DNA of 64,000 bases from Miltoncostaea sp963762825 (GTDB lineage: Bacteria > Actinomycetota > Thermoleophilia > Miltoncostaeales > Miltoncostaeaceae). Positions 33,911-44,763 of this stretch are shown piece by piece. Position 1 is the first letter of the stretch. Each line of letters begins with the position of its first letter. Where the stretch lies: positions 1-64,000 of the forward strand of contig CAVXLZ010000001.1 in assembly GCA_963762825.1 (NCBI GenBank), in the 5' to 3' direction. A program made the position numbers and the translations under genes. The notes under the pieces were generated by a model, which had not been told where the DNA came from, did no database searches, and worked only from the letters and a program-made list of their open reading frames with translations.

Positions 33911-35383
33911 CTAGGGGTGCGGGACCGAGTCGAAGCCCGAGCCGGGCGTCGCCACGTAGGGGAACGACTCCAGGAAGGGCTTGTCGTTGGCGTTGACGCC
34001 GTCGCCGAGCAGCGGAGCCAGGACGGCGTTGCCACCGTTCGGCGCCGGGAGCCCGAAGGGCGCGGCGAGCACGCCGGCGACGGCCCGCTCCTCGATGTCC
34101 ACGACGTCGTCGATCAGACGCCGGCCGTTGGGGAACCCGTCGGCCTGCCCGGCCAGGAGGCCGAGGCGGTCCTGAGCGGCGAACGGGGTCGGCGGGACGG
34201 CGAGGTTGAGCCGCAGCAGGTCGGCCTTCGCCGGCTTGCTGCTGATCGCCGTGGTGGGCAGTCCGAGCCCGTTGTCGGCCGGGATGCCCGTGAGGAGGAC
34301 CGTCGTCAGGTCGACGCGGTTCTCGGTGGGGGCGCCGATGTCGTAGAGCGCGTTGACGATGCCCGCCAGCTCCGGAGAGAGGTAGCTCTTCTCGAACTGC
34401 CGGTCGTCCGACGGGTCGGAGCGGTTCCAGAGGTCCTTCTTGCCCAGCGGGATCAGCACCTCGTTGACCAGGGGCTCCGCGAGGCGCGAGACCTGCTGCC
34501 AGCGGACCCTCGGGTTGCGGCCCTTGAGGTCGATCACCGGCCGCGAGGCCGTCGCGTAGACGCCGATCGCCGAACTGGTGGCGTTGGCGTCGGTGGGGAT
34601 CGCGCGGGTGCGGGTCAGCTGCTTGATCGGCACCTGGATGGCGATCGTGTTGACGCCGTATCCACGCAGCCCGTCGACGCCCCCGGTGATGAAGGCCTCG
34701 GGCGGTCCGCTGCGAAAGCCGAGCAGGTCGAAGGTGCCGCCGAGATCCACGAAGAACGGATCGTCGCGCTGTCCGGCGAAGACCCGGGTGCCGTCCTTGA
34801 CCGTGTGGATCGCCGGGGCCACCAGCGACTCGTAGTCGGGCGTGGAGCGCGGCCCGACGTTGTTGGGCGGGGTCAGGAGGTTGCGGCCGATGGTGCGGAC
34901 GTACGTGCGGCCCTTGCGGTCGCGCGTGATCTTGCGCACCGAGTAGGTCTGCACCAGGTTGAGGTTTGTGTACTCGCCGCGCTTTGCGTCGTAGGTGACC
35001 TTGTCGGAGTTGTAGAGGAAGGTCAACGGGTTCTTGATCTTCGTGTCGAAGCGGAACTCGTAGGTGACGTCCTCGCGCCCGTCACCGGTGTTGTCGACCT
35101 TGATCTCGTACTTCACCTCGTCCGAGAAGCGGTAGAAGTTGGGGCCTCCCGCCGGCTCCTGGAAGGGCACGTAGTTGGCGATCAGCGTCGCGGTGTCCGG
35201 CGCGTCCGGGGAGCGGAAGGCGTAGACGTCGGTGTTGTCGGCGGTCGGGTCCTGGGAGATCGATGGCGCCTCCCGGTGGCTCGACGCGCCGAGGAACGAT
35301 GGGACGATGGCTAGCGCGGTGACCGCCGCGGTGACCGCGAGCGGTCCCGTGACGAGCCAGCGCCGCCGTCCGATTGATGGCAC
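33911..35383 (-). CDS. secreted DUF4331-family protein
   Basis: This protein is about 490 residues. The N-terminus has a twin-Arg-like basic patch (GRRRWLVTG) and a hydrophobic signal, then SSHREAPSISQDPTADNTDV with YAFRSPD, the hallmark opening of DUF4331 proteins. Further family blocks are YVPFQEPAGGPNFYRFSDEV and KYEIKVDNTGDGREDVTYEF, then DDPFFVDLGGTFDLLGFRSG, NTIAIQVPIKQL, GRNPRVRWQQVSRLAEPLVN, and a C-terminal FPNGRRLIDDVVDI. The function of DUF4331 is unknown; it is exported. I prefer the GTG at 35383 because AAAGGA lies eight bases before it, whereas the ATG at 35407 has no ribosome site. Confidence 0.85.
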   Translation of the reverse strand: MPSIGRRRWLVTGPLAVTAAVTALAIVPSFLGASSHREAPSISQDPTADNTDVYAFRSPDAPDTATLIANYVPFQEPAGGPNFYRFSDEVKYEIKVDNTGDGREDVTYEFRFDTKIKNPLTFLYNSDKVTYDAKRGEYTNLNLVQTYSVRKITRDRKGRTYVRTIGRNLLTPPNNVGPRSTPDYESLVAPAIHTVKDGTRVFAGQRDDPFFVDLGGTFDLLGFRSGPPEAFITGGVDGLRGYGVNTIAIQVPIKQLTRTRAIPTDANATSSAIGVYATASRPVIDLKGRNPRVRWQQVSRLAEPLVNEVLIPLGKKDLWNRSDPSDDRQFEKSYLSPELAGIVNALYDIGAPTENRVDLTTVLLTGIPADNGLGLPTTAISSKPAKADLLRLNLAVPPTPFAAQDRLGLLAGQADGFPNGRRLIDDVVDIEERAVAGVLAAPFGLPAPNGGNAVLAPLLGDGVNANDKPFLESFPYVATPGSGFDSVPHP

Positions 35384-35504
35384 GGGGGTGATCCTTTCGT
35401 CGTTCATTGCGGGCGCCTCGGCCGCATGTCGCCGGCCCGGCGCCGTGGTGGGTTCACCGTGCCGCGGGTGTGACCGCGGCTCCCGTCCGTGGGGGTCGCC
35501 GGGC

Positions 35505-36488
35505 TCACAGCCCGGGTCCGCGCAGGCCGACCGGCGGCCTCGGGCCGCGATCCGTGAGGAGCGCCCCGAGCCGTTCGGCGGCCCGCGTGGGGATGGGGAG
35601 GGCGAAGCGACTGCGGCGGTCGAGCGTGATCGAGCGCGGCACGCGCCCGGTCAGCGCGCCCGGCCGTCGCAGTCGCAGCGTCCCGAAGGGGATGTGGGGC
35701 CGCACCTCGCCGGTCGTGGTGCGGCTGCGGCCACGGCCGCGCGAGCGGAAGACGATCCTCGGGCGGAGGGTGATGGCGAAGGTCGAGCGCCCGATGGCGG
35801 CTCCGTAGCGCGCGGCGCTGCGGGCTCCCGTCGCCGGCCACACGACCCAGACGTAGGAGCGGCCCTGGCGTAACACGCCCTTGGGCACCTTCAGGCGGGC
35901 GTCTGCCGACCACGCGTTGAGGACCCGGCGCGAGCCCCGGAAGATCTGCACGTTGTAGTAGGTCGCCCCCCGCTGGGCGCGCCAGCGCAGGGTGGGCCGC
36001 TGCCATGGGAGCCAGTCGGCGGCGGCCGGGCGCACCAGGGCGCCGAAGGCCGCGACGAGATCGCCGGGGCCGGCCGGCGGGGCCGCCGGCAGGGGGGCCC
36101 TGCCCTGCTGCTCGGCGCCGGGTGAGTCGTCGGCGGGAGCGTCCCCCTCGGGTGAGTCGTCGGCCGGCGCGGGGTCGCTCACGCCCACGCCATCGCCGAT
36201 GTCGCCGATGCCGCCGGGGCCCGGCGCGGGGAGCGGCACGGCCTCCACATCCGCTCGGGGACCGAACAGGGCGCAGTCGCCGGGGGCCGCCGCGCGACAG
36301 GGATCCGACGCCGGGGGCGGAGCCAGTGAGGGCCGCCCCGAGACCTCGGGGGTGAGTGCGGGGAGGGCGCTCCAGATCGGCCCGCCGAGGAAGCTCGTCG
36401 GCACAGCGAGGTACACGTCCGCCGAGGCGGCGGTGGGTGCCGTCAGGAGGGCGGTGGCGGCGAGGGCGAGGAGTGGGGCGCGGCGCAT
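35505..36488 (-). CDS. secreted fibronectin-III-like protein with Pro/Asp-rich linker
   Basis: The 327-residue product has a clear signal peptide (MRRAPLLALAATALLTAPTA then ASA). A Pro/Ala-rich, acidic repeat region (ADDSPEGDAPADDSPG) leads to a beta domain with WLPWQRPTLRWRAQRGATYY, NVQIFRGSRRVLNAWSADAR and LKVPKGVLRQGRSYVWVVWP, a fibronectin-III-like pattern. The last 100 residues are basic (RIVFRSRGRGRSRTTTGEVR). It heads the minus-strand group with DUF4331 and TPR genes, with a 97-base gap before the first of these. The role is unknown, probably cell-surface. Confidence 0.65.
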   Translation of the reverse strand: MRRAPLLALAATALLTAPTAASADVYLAVPTSFLGGPIWSALPALTPEVSGRPSLAPPPASDPCRAAAPGDCALFGPRADVEAVPLPAPGPGGIGDIGDGVGVSDPAPADDSPEGDAPADDSPGAEQQGRAPLPAAPPAGPGDLVAAFGALVRPAAADWLPWQRPTLRWRAQRGATYYNVQIFRGSRRVLNAWSADARLKVPKGVLRQGRSYVWVVWPATGARSAARYGAAIGRSTFAITLRPRIVFRSRGRGRSRTTTGEVRPHIPFGTLRLRRPGALTGRVPRSITLDRRSRFALPIPTRAAERLGALLTDRGPRPPVGLRGPGL

Positions 36489-36601
36489 CGGGTGGCTCCC
36501 GGTTCGGTGCCCCGGCGGGGCGACTCACTCCTGGCTACGGGTGGGCTCCGGGGGTGGATCACCCGTTCGGCGTCAACCGATCCACTAGAGTCCGCGGCCT
36601 G

Positions 36602-36847
36602 ATGGCAAAGACGCCTGCGCCGCAGACCGAACCGCCCCGCCGCGCCCTCTCGCGGCCCCTCCAGGTGCTGCTCGGGATCGTCCTCGGCGGGGCCTGGGGC
36701 TCCGTGATGTGGCTCATCTTCGAGATCGCCGGGCGTGAGAGCGGGGCCCGCGGGTGGGCCTACCTCGCCTTCACCACCGCGATGATCGGAGCCGGGGTCG
36801 CGGCGATCTTCGGCATCAGCTCCGCCCGTCGCGGCCGCACGCGCTGA
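36602..36847 (+). CDS. small two-helix membrane protein
   Basis: This 81-residue product has a Pro-rich N-terminus followed by two helices (VLLGIVLGGAWGSVMWLIFE; AYLAFTTAMIGAGVAAIFGI) and a basic tail SSARRGRTR. No family recognised. It is divergent from the secreted operon and just upstream of the SRP RNA. Confidence 0.6.
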   Translation: MAKTPAPQTEPPRRALSRPLQVLLGIVLGGAWGSVMWLIFEIAGRESGARGWAYLAFTTAMIGAGVAAIFGISSARRGRTR

Positions 36848-36904
36848 CGCGCATCCGGGCTGCTCGCACCGGCACGTTCGGTGGACTATCCTCGCCAGGT
36901 GACC

Positions 36905-37167
36905 GTGCTAGGCGGGGAGCTAGCGGTGCCCTGTACCCGCAATCCGCTACAGCGGGGCCGAATTCCCGTCTGAGGGGCCGGTCCCAGGGCCCGGTTCCGC
37001 ACAGAGCAGCGTCGATGGCGAGGTCCCATTCGGTGGACGACCGCGAATCAGGTCAGGTCCGGAAGGAAGCAGCCTTAAGCGGATCCGTTCACGCGCAGTG
37101 GGGCCACCTCGCCGGAGCCAGCGGTGCGGAGTCAACCCTGGAATCGCGCAACGACGACGGGTGCACG
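36905..37167 (+). ncRNA. ffs: signal recognition particle RNA, large bacterial type
   Basis: The RNA starts GTGCTAGGCGGGGAGCTAGC, then GGTGCCCTGTACCCGCAATC, the conserved 5' (Alu) domain of large bacterial SRP RNA. The Ffh-binding helix 8 signature GGTCAGGTCCGGAAGGAAGC with AGCCTTAAGC lies at about 37050-37078. The 3' end GGGTGCAC closes the long stem with the 5' GTGC. Length is about 263 nt. A -10-like TATCCT lies at 36889-36894. Position just before dnaX is common in actinobacteria. Confidence 0.9.
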
Positions 37168-37195
37168 GTCACACTACTTTGAGAGTGGGCACGCA

Positions 37196-38978
<1,783 letters not shown>

Positions 38979-39009
38979 GAGCACCGGCCCCTCACCAGAG
39001 AGGAATGCG

Positions 39010-39336
39010 ATGGCGCAGGGAATGAACCCTCAGAAGATGCTCAAGCAGATGCAGAAGATGCAGGAGGACATGGCGCGCGTGCAGGCCGAGCTCCAGCAGG
39101 AGTCGGTCACGGCGTCGGCCGGCGGCGGGGCGGTCACCGCCAAGGTGAGCGGCGGCCTGGAGCTGCTGGAGATCACCATCGACCCGGCGGCGGTCGACCC
39201 CGAGGACGTCGAGCTCCTCCAGGACGTGATCGTGGCCGCGGTCAACGAGGCGATGCGCGCCGCTCAGGAGCTCGCCCAGAGCCGTCTCGGCACCGTCGCC
39301 GGCGGGCTCTCGGGCATGGGCATCCCCGGGCTCTGA
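39010..39336 (+). CDS. ybaB: YbaB/EbfC nucleoid-associated protein
   Basis: This 108-residue protein has the standard YbaB layout: helix MNPQKMLKQMQKMQEDMARV, then VTASAGGGAVTAKVSGGLEL and LEITIDPAAVDPEDVELLQD, then a second helix VIVAAVNEAMRAAQELAQSR. It binds DNA as a dimer. It sits between dnaX and recR, its near-universal position, 31 bases after dnaX. Confidence 0.92.
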   Translation: MAQGMNPQKMLKQMQKMQEDMARVQAELQQESVTASAGGGAVTAKVSGGLELLEITIDPAAVDPEDVELLQDVIVAAVNEAMRAAQELAQSRLGTVAGGLSGMGIPGL

Positions 39337-39349
39337 CCGACCGGACTTC

Positions 39350-39940
<591 letters not shown>

Positions 39941-40023
39941 TCGCACGCCCCTGCGTTTCGCCGGGGCCGTCAAGCTAGCTACCATCCCACGCTGGCCGCG
40001 ACAGACGCGTAGGGAGGACGGAC

Positions 40024-41265
40024 ATCGGTCTGAGAGTGATGAAGTTCGGCGGCAGCTCGGTCGCCGACGCCGAGAAGATCAGGAACGTGGCGCAGCGCGT
40101 CGCCGCGGCGCGCGAGGGCGGCGACGAGGTGCTGGCCGTGGTCTCCGCGCGCGGGAAGACGACCGACGGCCTCGTGGCGCTGGCCCAGGAGATCTCGGAT
40201 CACCCCGACCCTCGCGAGATGGACATGCTCCTGTCCACGGGCGAGCGCATCTCGTGCGCCCTGATGGCGATGGCCCTCCACGACCTCGGTCACGGCGCCC
40301 GCTCGTTCACGGGGTCCCAGGCGGGGATCCTGACCGACGACGCGCACATGAAGGCCAAGATCATCGAGATCCGCGCCGACCGGCTGCGCGGGGCCCTCGA
40401 CGATGGCGCGATCGTCCTCGTTGCGGGATTCCAGGGCATCTCGAGCAACGATCACAACGTGACCACCCTCGGCCGGGGCGGCTCCGACACGACGGCCGTG
40501 GCGCTCGCCGCCGCGCTCGGCGCCGATGTCTGCGAGATCTACACCGACGTGACCGGGGTCTTCACCGCCGATCCGCGCGTCGATCCCGACGCCCGCAAGC
40601 TCCCGCTCATCAGCCACGAGGAGATGCTCGAGATGGCCGCGATGGGCTCGAAGGTGCTCGCGCTGCGCTCGGTCGAGTTCGCCCGCCGCCACGATGTCCC
40701 GCTGCACGTCCGGTCCTCCTTCCTTCCCGAGGAGGGCACCTGGATCACGAAGGAGAGCCCCGACATGGAGAAGGCGATCGTCTCAGGCATCGCCCACCGA
40801 AGCGACGAGGCGAAGATCACCGTTGCGGGCGTGGAGAACCGCCCGGGTGTCGCGGCCCAGATCTTCACCGAGCTGGCGGACGCCAACATCAACGTCGACA
40901 CCATCATCCAGAACCAGAGCTTCGACGCCGGTGCCGACGTCTCGTTCACGGTGCCCCTCGACGAGCTGCGGGCGGCCCTGACCACCCTCGAGGGCCTCCG
41001 CGAGACGGTCGGCTACCGTGAGCTGACGAGCGACGACCAGGTCGGGAAGGTGACCCTGGTGGGGGCGGGCATGAAGTCCGAGCCCGGCGTGGCCGCCAAG
41101 ATGTTCCGCGTCCTGTCCGACCAGGGGATCAACCTCCAGATGATCGACACCAGCACCATCCGGATCACGGTCGTCATCGACCGGCGCGAGGTGGAGCGGG
41201 CCGTGCGCGCCCTCCACGACGCATTCGATCTGGCCGGCGAGGCCGCCCGGCGTGCGGATGTTTAA
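40024..41265 (+). CDS. lysC: aspartate kinase
   Basis: The enzyme phosphorylates aspartate, the first step to lysine, threonine, methionine and diaminopimelate. The N-terminal kinase motif KFGGSSVADAEKIRNVAQRV is present. LSTGERISCALMAMALHDLG and GRGGSDTTAVALAAALGADV then CEIYTDVTGVFTADPRV match the family. The C-terminal half has two ACT domains (VENRPGVAAQIFTELADANI; MKSEPGVAAKMFRVLSDQGI) for feedback control. An AGGGAGG site lies six bases before an ATC at 40024 that would give IGLRVMKFGG; the GTG at 40036 and ATG at 40039 are too far from it. I therefore favour the rare ATC start, or an ATG-to-ATC sequence error. A -10-like TACCAT lies at 39980-39985. Confidence 0.9.
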   Translation: MGLRVMKFGGSSVADAEKIRNVAQRVAAAREGGDEVLAVVSARGKTTDGLVALAQEISDHPDPREMDMLLSTGERISCALMAMALHDLGHGARSFTGSQAGILTDDAHMKAKIIEIRADRLRGALDDGAIVLVAGFQGISSNDHNVTTLGRGGSDTTAVALAAALGADVCEIYTDVTGVFTADPRVDPDARKLPLISHEEMLEMAAMGSKVLALRSVEFARRHDVPLHVRSSFLPEEGTWITKESPDMEKAIVSGIAHRSDEAKITVAGVENRPGVAAQIFTELADANINVDTIIQNQSFDAGADVSFTVPLDELRAALTTLEGLRETVGYRELTSDDQVGKVTLVGAGMKSEPGVAAKMFRVLSDQGINLQMIDTSTIRITVVIDRREVERAVRALHDAFDLAGEAARRADV

Positions 41266-42265
41266 CGTCGCCGTCGTCGGCGCCACGGGCGCCGTGGGGA
41301 GCACGATGCTCCGGGTGCTCGAGGAGCGCGGCTTCCCCGTCACCGAGCTGCGACCGCTGGCGTCCGAGCGCAGCGAGGGCACGCAGATCGACTACCTGGG
41401 GCAGGCGCGCACGGTGCGCCGCCTCACGGCCGACGCCTTCGAGGGCATCCAGATCGCCCTCTTCTCGGCCGGCAGCTCGCGCTCTCTGGAGTTCGCCCCC
41501 GCGGCCGTCGAGGCGGGGGCGGTCGTCATCGACAACTCGAGCGCCTATCGCATGGACGCCTCGGTGCCGCTCGTCGTGCCCGAGGTCAACGAGCACCACC
41601 TCGAGGGCCACCACGGCATCGTCGCCAACCCCAACTGCGTTGCTGCGCCGTTGGTGGTGGCGCTGAAGCCGATCGCCGACGCGGTCGGCCTCGAGCGGGT
41701 GATCGTGTCGAGCTACCAGTCGGTCAGCGGCACCGGGCAGGCTGCCGTGCGCGAGCTGCGCGAGCAGACCGCCGGCTTGCTCGCCGGCGAGGAGCCCGAG
41801 CCCTCGGTGTACCCGCACCCGATCGCCTTCAACGTGCTCCCTCACATCGACGTGTTCGACGAGGACGGCTACACCGGCGAGGAGCGCAAGGTCGCCGCCG
41901 AGACCCGCAAGATGCTGGGCCTGCCCGACCTGGCGGTGAGCGCGACCTGCGTGAGGGTGCCGGTGGTCCAGTCGCACTCCCAGGCGGTCCACATCGAGAC
42001 CACCGAGACGATCGATGCCGATGATGTCCGTCGCCTGCTGATGGCGGCTCCGGGCGTGGTGCTGGTGGACGAGCCGAGCCTCAACCGCTACCCGCTGCCG
42101 CGCGAGGCCACCGGCCGCGACGAGGTGCTGGTGGGGCGCATCCGCAAGGACTCCTCGCACCCGCGCGGCCTGGCCCTCTGGGTGGTGAGCGACAACCTGC
42201 GAAAGGGCGCCGCCACCAACGCCGTGCAGATCGCCGAGTCGCTGGTGACGCGGGGCTGGCTCTAG
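41252..42265 (+). CDS. asd: aspartate-semialdehyde dehydrogenase
   Basis: This enzyme reduces aspartyl-phosphate to the semialdehyde, directly after LysC. The NADP-binding FNVAVVGATGAVGSTMLRVL, the phosphate/substrate segment FSAGSSRSLEFAPAAVEAGA and VIDNSSAYRMDASVPLVVPE are standard. The catalytic Cys lies in GIVANPNCVAAPLVVALKPI, and the substrate-binding region has SYQSVSGTGQAAVRELREQT. Length is 337 residues. The GTG at 41252 (or ATG at 41258) lies inside the end of lysC, a translationally coupled overlap. A strong hairpin follows the stop. Confidence 0.93.
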   Translation: MRMFNVAVVGATGAVGSTMLRVLEERGFPVTELRPLASERSEGTQIDYLGQARTVRRLTADAFEGIQIALFSAGSSRSLEFAPAAVEAGAVVIDNSSAYRMDASVPLVVPEVNEHHLEGHHGIVANPNCVAAPLVVALKPIADAVGLERVIVSSYQSVSGTGQAAVRELREQTAGLLAGEEPEPSVYPHPIAFNVLPHIDVFDEDGYTGEERKVAAETRKMLGLPDLAVSATCVRVPVVQSHSQAVHIETTETIDADDVRRLLMAAPGVVLVDEPSLNRYPLPREATGRDEVLVGRIRKDSSHPRGLALWVVSDNLRKGAATNAVQIAESLVTRGWL

Positions 42266-42276
42266 CCAGCCCCGCG
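42249..42276. terminator. bidirectional terminator between asd and cupredoxin gene
   Basis: CGCGGGGCTGGC (42249-42260) and GCCAGCCCCGCG (42265-42276) form a perfect 12-bp stem with a 4-base TCTA loop. It overlaps the asd stop and serves two convergent genes. No U tract on either side. Confidence 0.65.
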
Positions 42277-42287
42277 ATCGTCGCGTT

Positions 42288-42753
42288 CTAGCTGACGTCC
42301 AGGGTCGCGTACATGCCGCCGGCGAAGTGGCCCGGCAGGTTGCAGAGCAGCACGTACTTCCCCGCGGGCAGGCTCACCGTGAGCGTGCCGTCCTTGCCCG
42401 GCTCGAGGTCGGCCACCTCGCCCAGCGCGCCGTCCTCGCTCGCCAAGCCGACTGTCCTGACGGAGGGCTTCCGGACCCCCCTCGGAGGGGACGACCACCA
42501 TCTCGTGCAGGATCAGCCCCGAGTTGGTGACGGAGAAGGTGATCTCGCCGGCGGTCACCTCGGCCGGAGTGGCCACCAGCGAGAACTCCTCGGGGGCGCC
42601 CATGACGACGGTGACCGTCTGCGGCGCGGCGGCGGCGGCGGGGGTGGACGTGCTGCTGTCGGCGCTCTCGCCATCGCTTCCACACCCTGCGACGGCGAGC
42701 GAGGCGGCCGCGAGGAGCGCTACGGCCCCTACGAGGATCGATCGGCGGCTCAT
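42288..42753 (-). pseudogene. cupredoxin-like copper lipoprotein, one frameshift
   Basis: The N-terminus is a lipoprotein signal (SILVGAVALLAAASLAVAGC, lipobox Cys), then a Ser/Ala linker. The plastocyanin-like domain follows: TVTVVMGAPEEFSLVATPAE, TAGEITFSVTNSGLILHEMV. After a frameshift near 42455 the other frame gives DLEPGKDGTLTVSLPAGKYV and LLCNLPGHFAGGMYATLDVS, with the stop at 42288. Type 1 copper ligands are all visible across the two frames (His in LHEM, Cys, His and Met in the C-terminal block). It probably carries electrons outside the membrane. Because all ligands remain, I suspect a one-base sequence error rather than a dead gene. Confidence 0.75.
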
Positions 42754-42956
42754 AAGGGATGCTCCTTGGCTCGGGGTGTGGTGTGCGGGGCCGACGGGCG
42801 AAGGGGCCTCCCGGCTGCGCCAGCAGGCTCGCCGCCCGCGTGCTGGAGCGGCATCGGGGTCGCGCCGTCGCAGGGTGCGGAGTTGCCGCAGCGCGCTGGC
42901 AGGTCCACGCCACCGCCGCTATTGGAGGGGCCCCGAGTGCCATGTTCTCCCCTCCT

Positions 42957-43712
42957 CTATCCGGCGCGGGCCGAGCCCTCCCGGCGCAGCCGCAGGCGCA
43001 GACGGGGCACCAGCGTGGCCGCCTCGAGCACGATGCCCCGCGACATCTTGGAGCGGCCGAGCTCGCGGTCGCTGAAGGTGATCGGGACCTCCCGCACGCG
43101 GAAGCCCATCAGCAGTGCGCGGTACGTCATCTCGATCTGGAACCCGTAGCCGCGCGCGCTGACCTCGTCGAGCGGCAGGGATCTCAGCACCTCGTGGCGG
43201 AAGCACTTGAAGCCGCCGGTGAGGTCCTCGACCGGCACGCCCAGCACGAGCTTCGCGTAGAGGCAGCCGCCCCGGCTGATGGCTCGGCGCACGAGGCCCC
43301 AGTGCAGCACTCCACCGCCCGGCACGTAGCGCGAGCCGAGCACCAGATCGGCGTCCGCGGCGGCGGCGATCAGGTGGGGCACAGCCTGCGGGTCGTGCGA
43401 GAAATCGCAGTCCATCTCCATCACGAGATCGGCTCCGGCGGCGAGCGCCACGCGGAAGCCGTCGCGGTAGGCGGGCCCGATGCCGGTCTTGTGACGGCGG
43501 TGCAGCGCGTGGATCCGCGGATCCTCGGCGGCCAGCCGATCCGCGATCTCGCCGGTGCCATCGGGTGAGGCGTCATCGATGACAAGCATGTGGCCGTCGA
43601 TGCCGCCCTCCTCGAACACCGCCAGGAGCGAGCGGGCCATCGCCTCGAGGTTGTCGGCCTCGTCGTAGGTGGGAACGCAGACCCACACGACGGGCCCCGG
43701 GGACGCGCTCAT
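42957..43712 (-). CDS. polyprenol-phosphate mannosyl/glucosyl transferase (GT2)
   Basis: This 251-residue family 2 glycosyltransferase resembles dolichol-phosphate mannose synthase. It has VCVPTYDEADNLEAMARSLL, the nucleotide-binding HMLVIDDASPDGTGEIADRL, the DxD-type VMEMDCDFSHDPQAVPHLIA, GSRYVPGGGVLHWGLVRRAI, and the acceptor-side DLTGGFKCFRHEVLRSLPLD with GYGFQIEMTYRALLMGFRVR. It lacks the C-terminal membrane domain of some relatives. It probably makes polyprenyl-phosphate mannose for extracytoplasmic glycosylation. The ATG at 43712 overlaps the TGA of the upstream gene (ATGA); it is the last gene of a seven-gene operon. Confidence 0.87.
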   Translation of the reverse strand: MSASPGPVVWVCVPTYDEADNLEAMARSLLAVFEEGGIDGHMLVIDDASPDGTGEIADRLAAEDPRIHALHRRHKTGIGPAYRDGFRVALAAGADLVMEMDCDFSHDPQAVPHLIAAAADADLVLGSRYVPGGGVLHWGLVRRAISRGGCLYAKLVLGVPVEDLTGGFKCFRHEVLRSLPLDEVSARGYGFQIEMTYRALLMGFRVREVPITFSDRELGRSKMSRGIVLEAATLVPRLRLRLRREGSARAG

Positions 43713-44632
43713 GCGGGGGGAGCGGGGCGGAGGATCGGCCCGTAGGCCGCGACGTCGAAGCTCACCGCGTGATCGGCTTCGAAGAGCATGCGGGGGGTGG
43801 GGTGCTCGCCTCGCGCGAGCGCGTCGCGACACCTCTCGCAGTAGGCCGGCCCGGCGTCTGCAGCCGCCGCCACTCCGTGCGCGGGGTCGGTGGCGCAGAG
43901 CCCCTCGAAGGGGTCGGATCGCGCAGGAGCGCCGGTCGCCTCGGCGGTCGCCGCGGCGATCTCGTCCAGGGCCGAGCGGATCTTCGGCGCGAGGGCGTCC
44001 ACCTGTTCGAGCCGGCGCATCTCCGGCAGCCCGGAGATGGCTTCGGCATAGACGCCCAGCGCGCTCTGAACGTGGCGGCGGGTGGCCGGGGCGAGATCGG
44101 GCCGGGCGGCGAGGGCCAGCGTGTGGGAGCGCAGGGCGTCCACGCAGACCCGCGCGCGGGAACGCGCATCGGCCACCTCGCGGCGCCGGCGCCTGCCCTG
44201 CCGGCCGATACCGAGCGCCGCCGCCCAGGCGCCGCCGAGCGCGGCGATCAGGATCAGCACCAGGGTCGAGCGCCGGGCAGCGTCGGCCAGGTTGACCGGC
44301 GGCGGCGCGACCAGATCGGCGGCGCGGGCGAGGCGGACGACCGGATCGGTGATTCGTATGACGCGCTCGGCGCGCAGCTGCCGTCTCATCTCGGGCGTCG
44401 GCCGTGGCCCCGTAGCGACGATCTCCCCCTTCGGGGTGGTCACGACCAGGGTGCCCTCGTAGGAGAGGCGCACGCGGAGCCGGCGCGCGTAGAGCTGCAG
44501 GGATGGCGAGCCGGCCGGCCCCGGGACGATCGCGAGCTTCACCGGCCGCCGGGCCCGGACGAGGCGGGCCGCCGCCGCGGCGAGCCGGCGCTCCTGGGCC
44601 GACGCATCGGCCCCGAGCGATATCGGGCTCAC
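43709..44632 (-). CDS. membrane protein with TPM-like extracytoplasmic domain
   Basis: The product is 307 residues from the GTG at 44632. It opens SPISLGADASAQERRLAAAA and has VKLAIVPGPAGSPSLQLYAR, as in TPM-domain surface proteins. A membrane helix (STLVLILIAALGGAWAAALG) and a long helical cytoplasmic part follow. Near the C-terminus CATDPAHG and AYCERCRDAL form two Cys pairs. The frame continues upstream without a stop and encodes an obvious signal helix (AGILIALVAALAAPALALGA, then DPALDALQRRDAY). The only start that would include it is a CTG at about 44767 overlapping the preceding stop. The real start is therefore unsettled. Function unknown. Confidence 0.6.
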   Translation of the reverse strand: MSPISLGADASAQERRLAAAAARLVRARRPVKLAIVPGPAGSPSLQLYARRLRVRLSYEGTLVVTTPKGEIVATGPRPTPEMRRQLRAERVIRITDPVVRLARAADLVAPPPVNLADAARRSTLVLILIAALGGAWAAALGIGRQGRRRRREVADARSRARVCVDALRSHTLALAARPDLAPATRRHVQSALGVYAEAISGLPEMRRLEQVDALAPKIRSALDEIAAATAEATGAPARSDPFEGLCATDPAHGVAAAADAGPAYCERCRDALARGEHPTPRMLFEADHAVSFDVAAYGPILRPAPPA

Positions 44633-44763
44633 GTAGGCATCGCGCCGCTGCAGCGCATCGAGCGCCGGATCGGCTCCGAGCGCGAGCGCCGGAGCAGCGA
44701 GGGCGGCGACCAGGGCGATGAGGATGCCTGCGACGCCCCAGCCTCGCCGCAGGCGGGCGCCGG

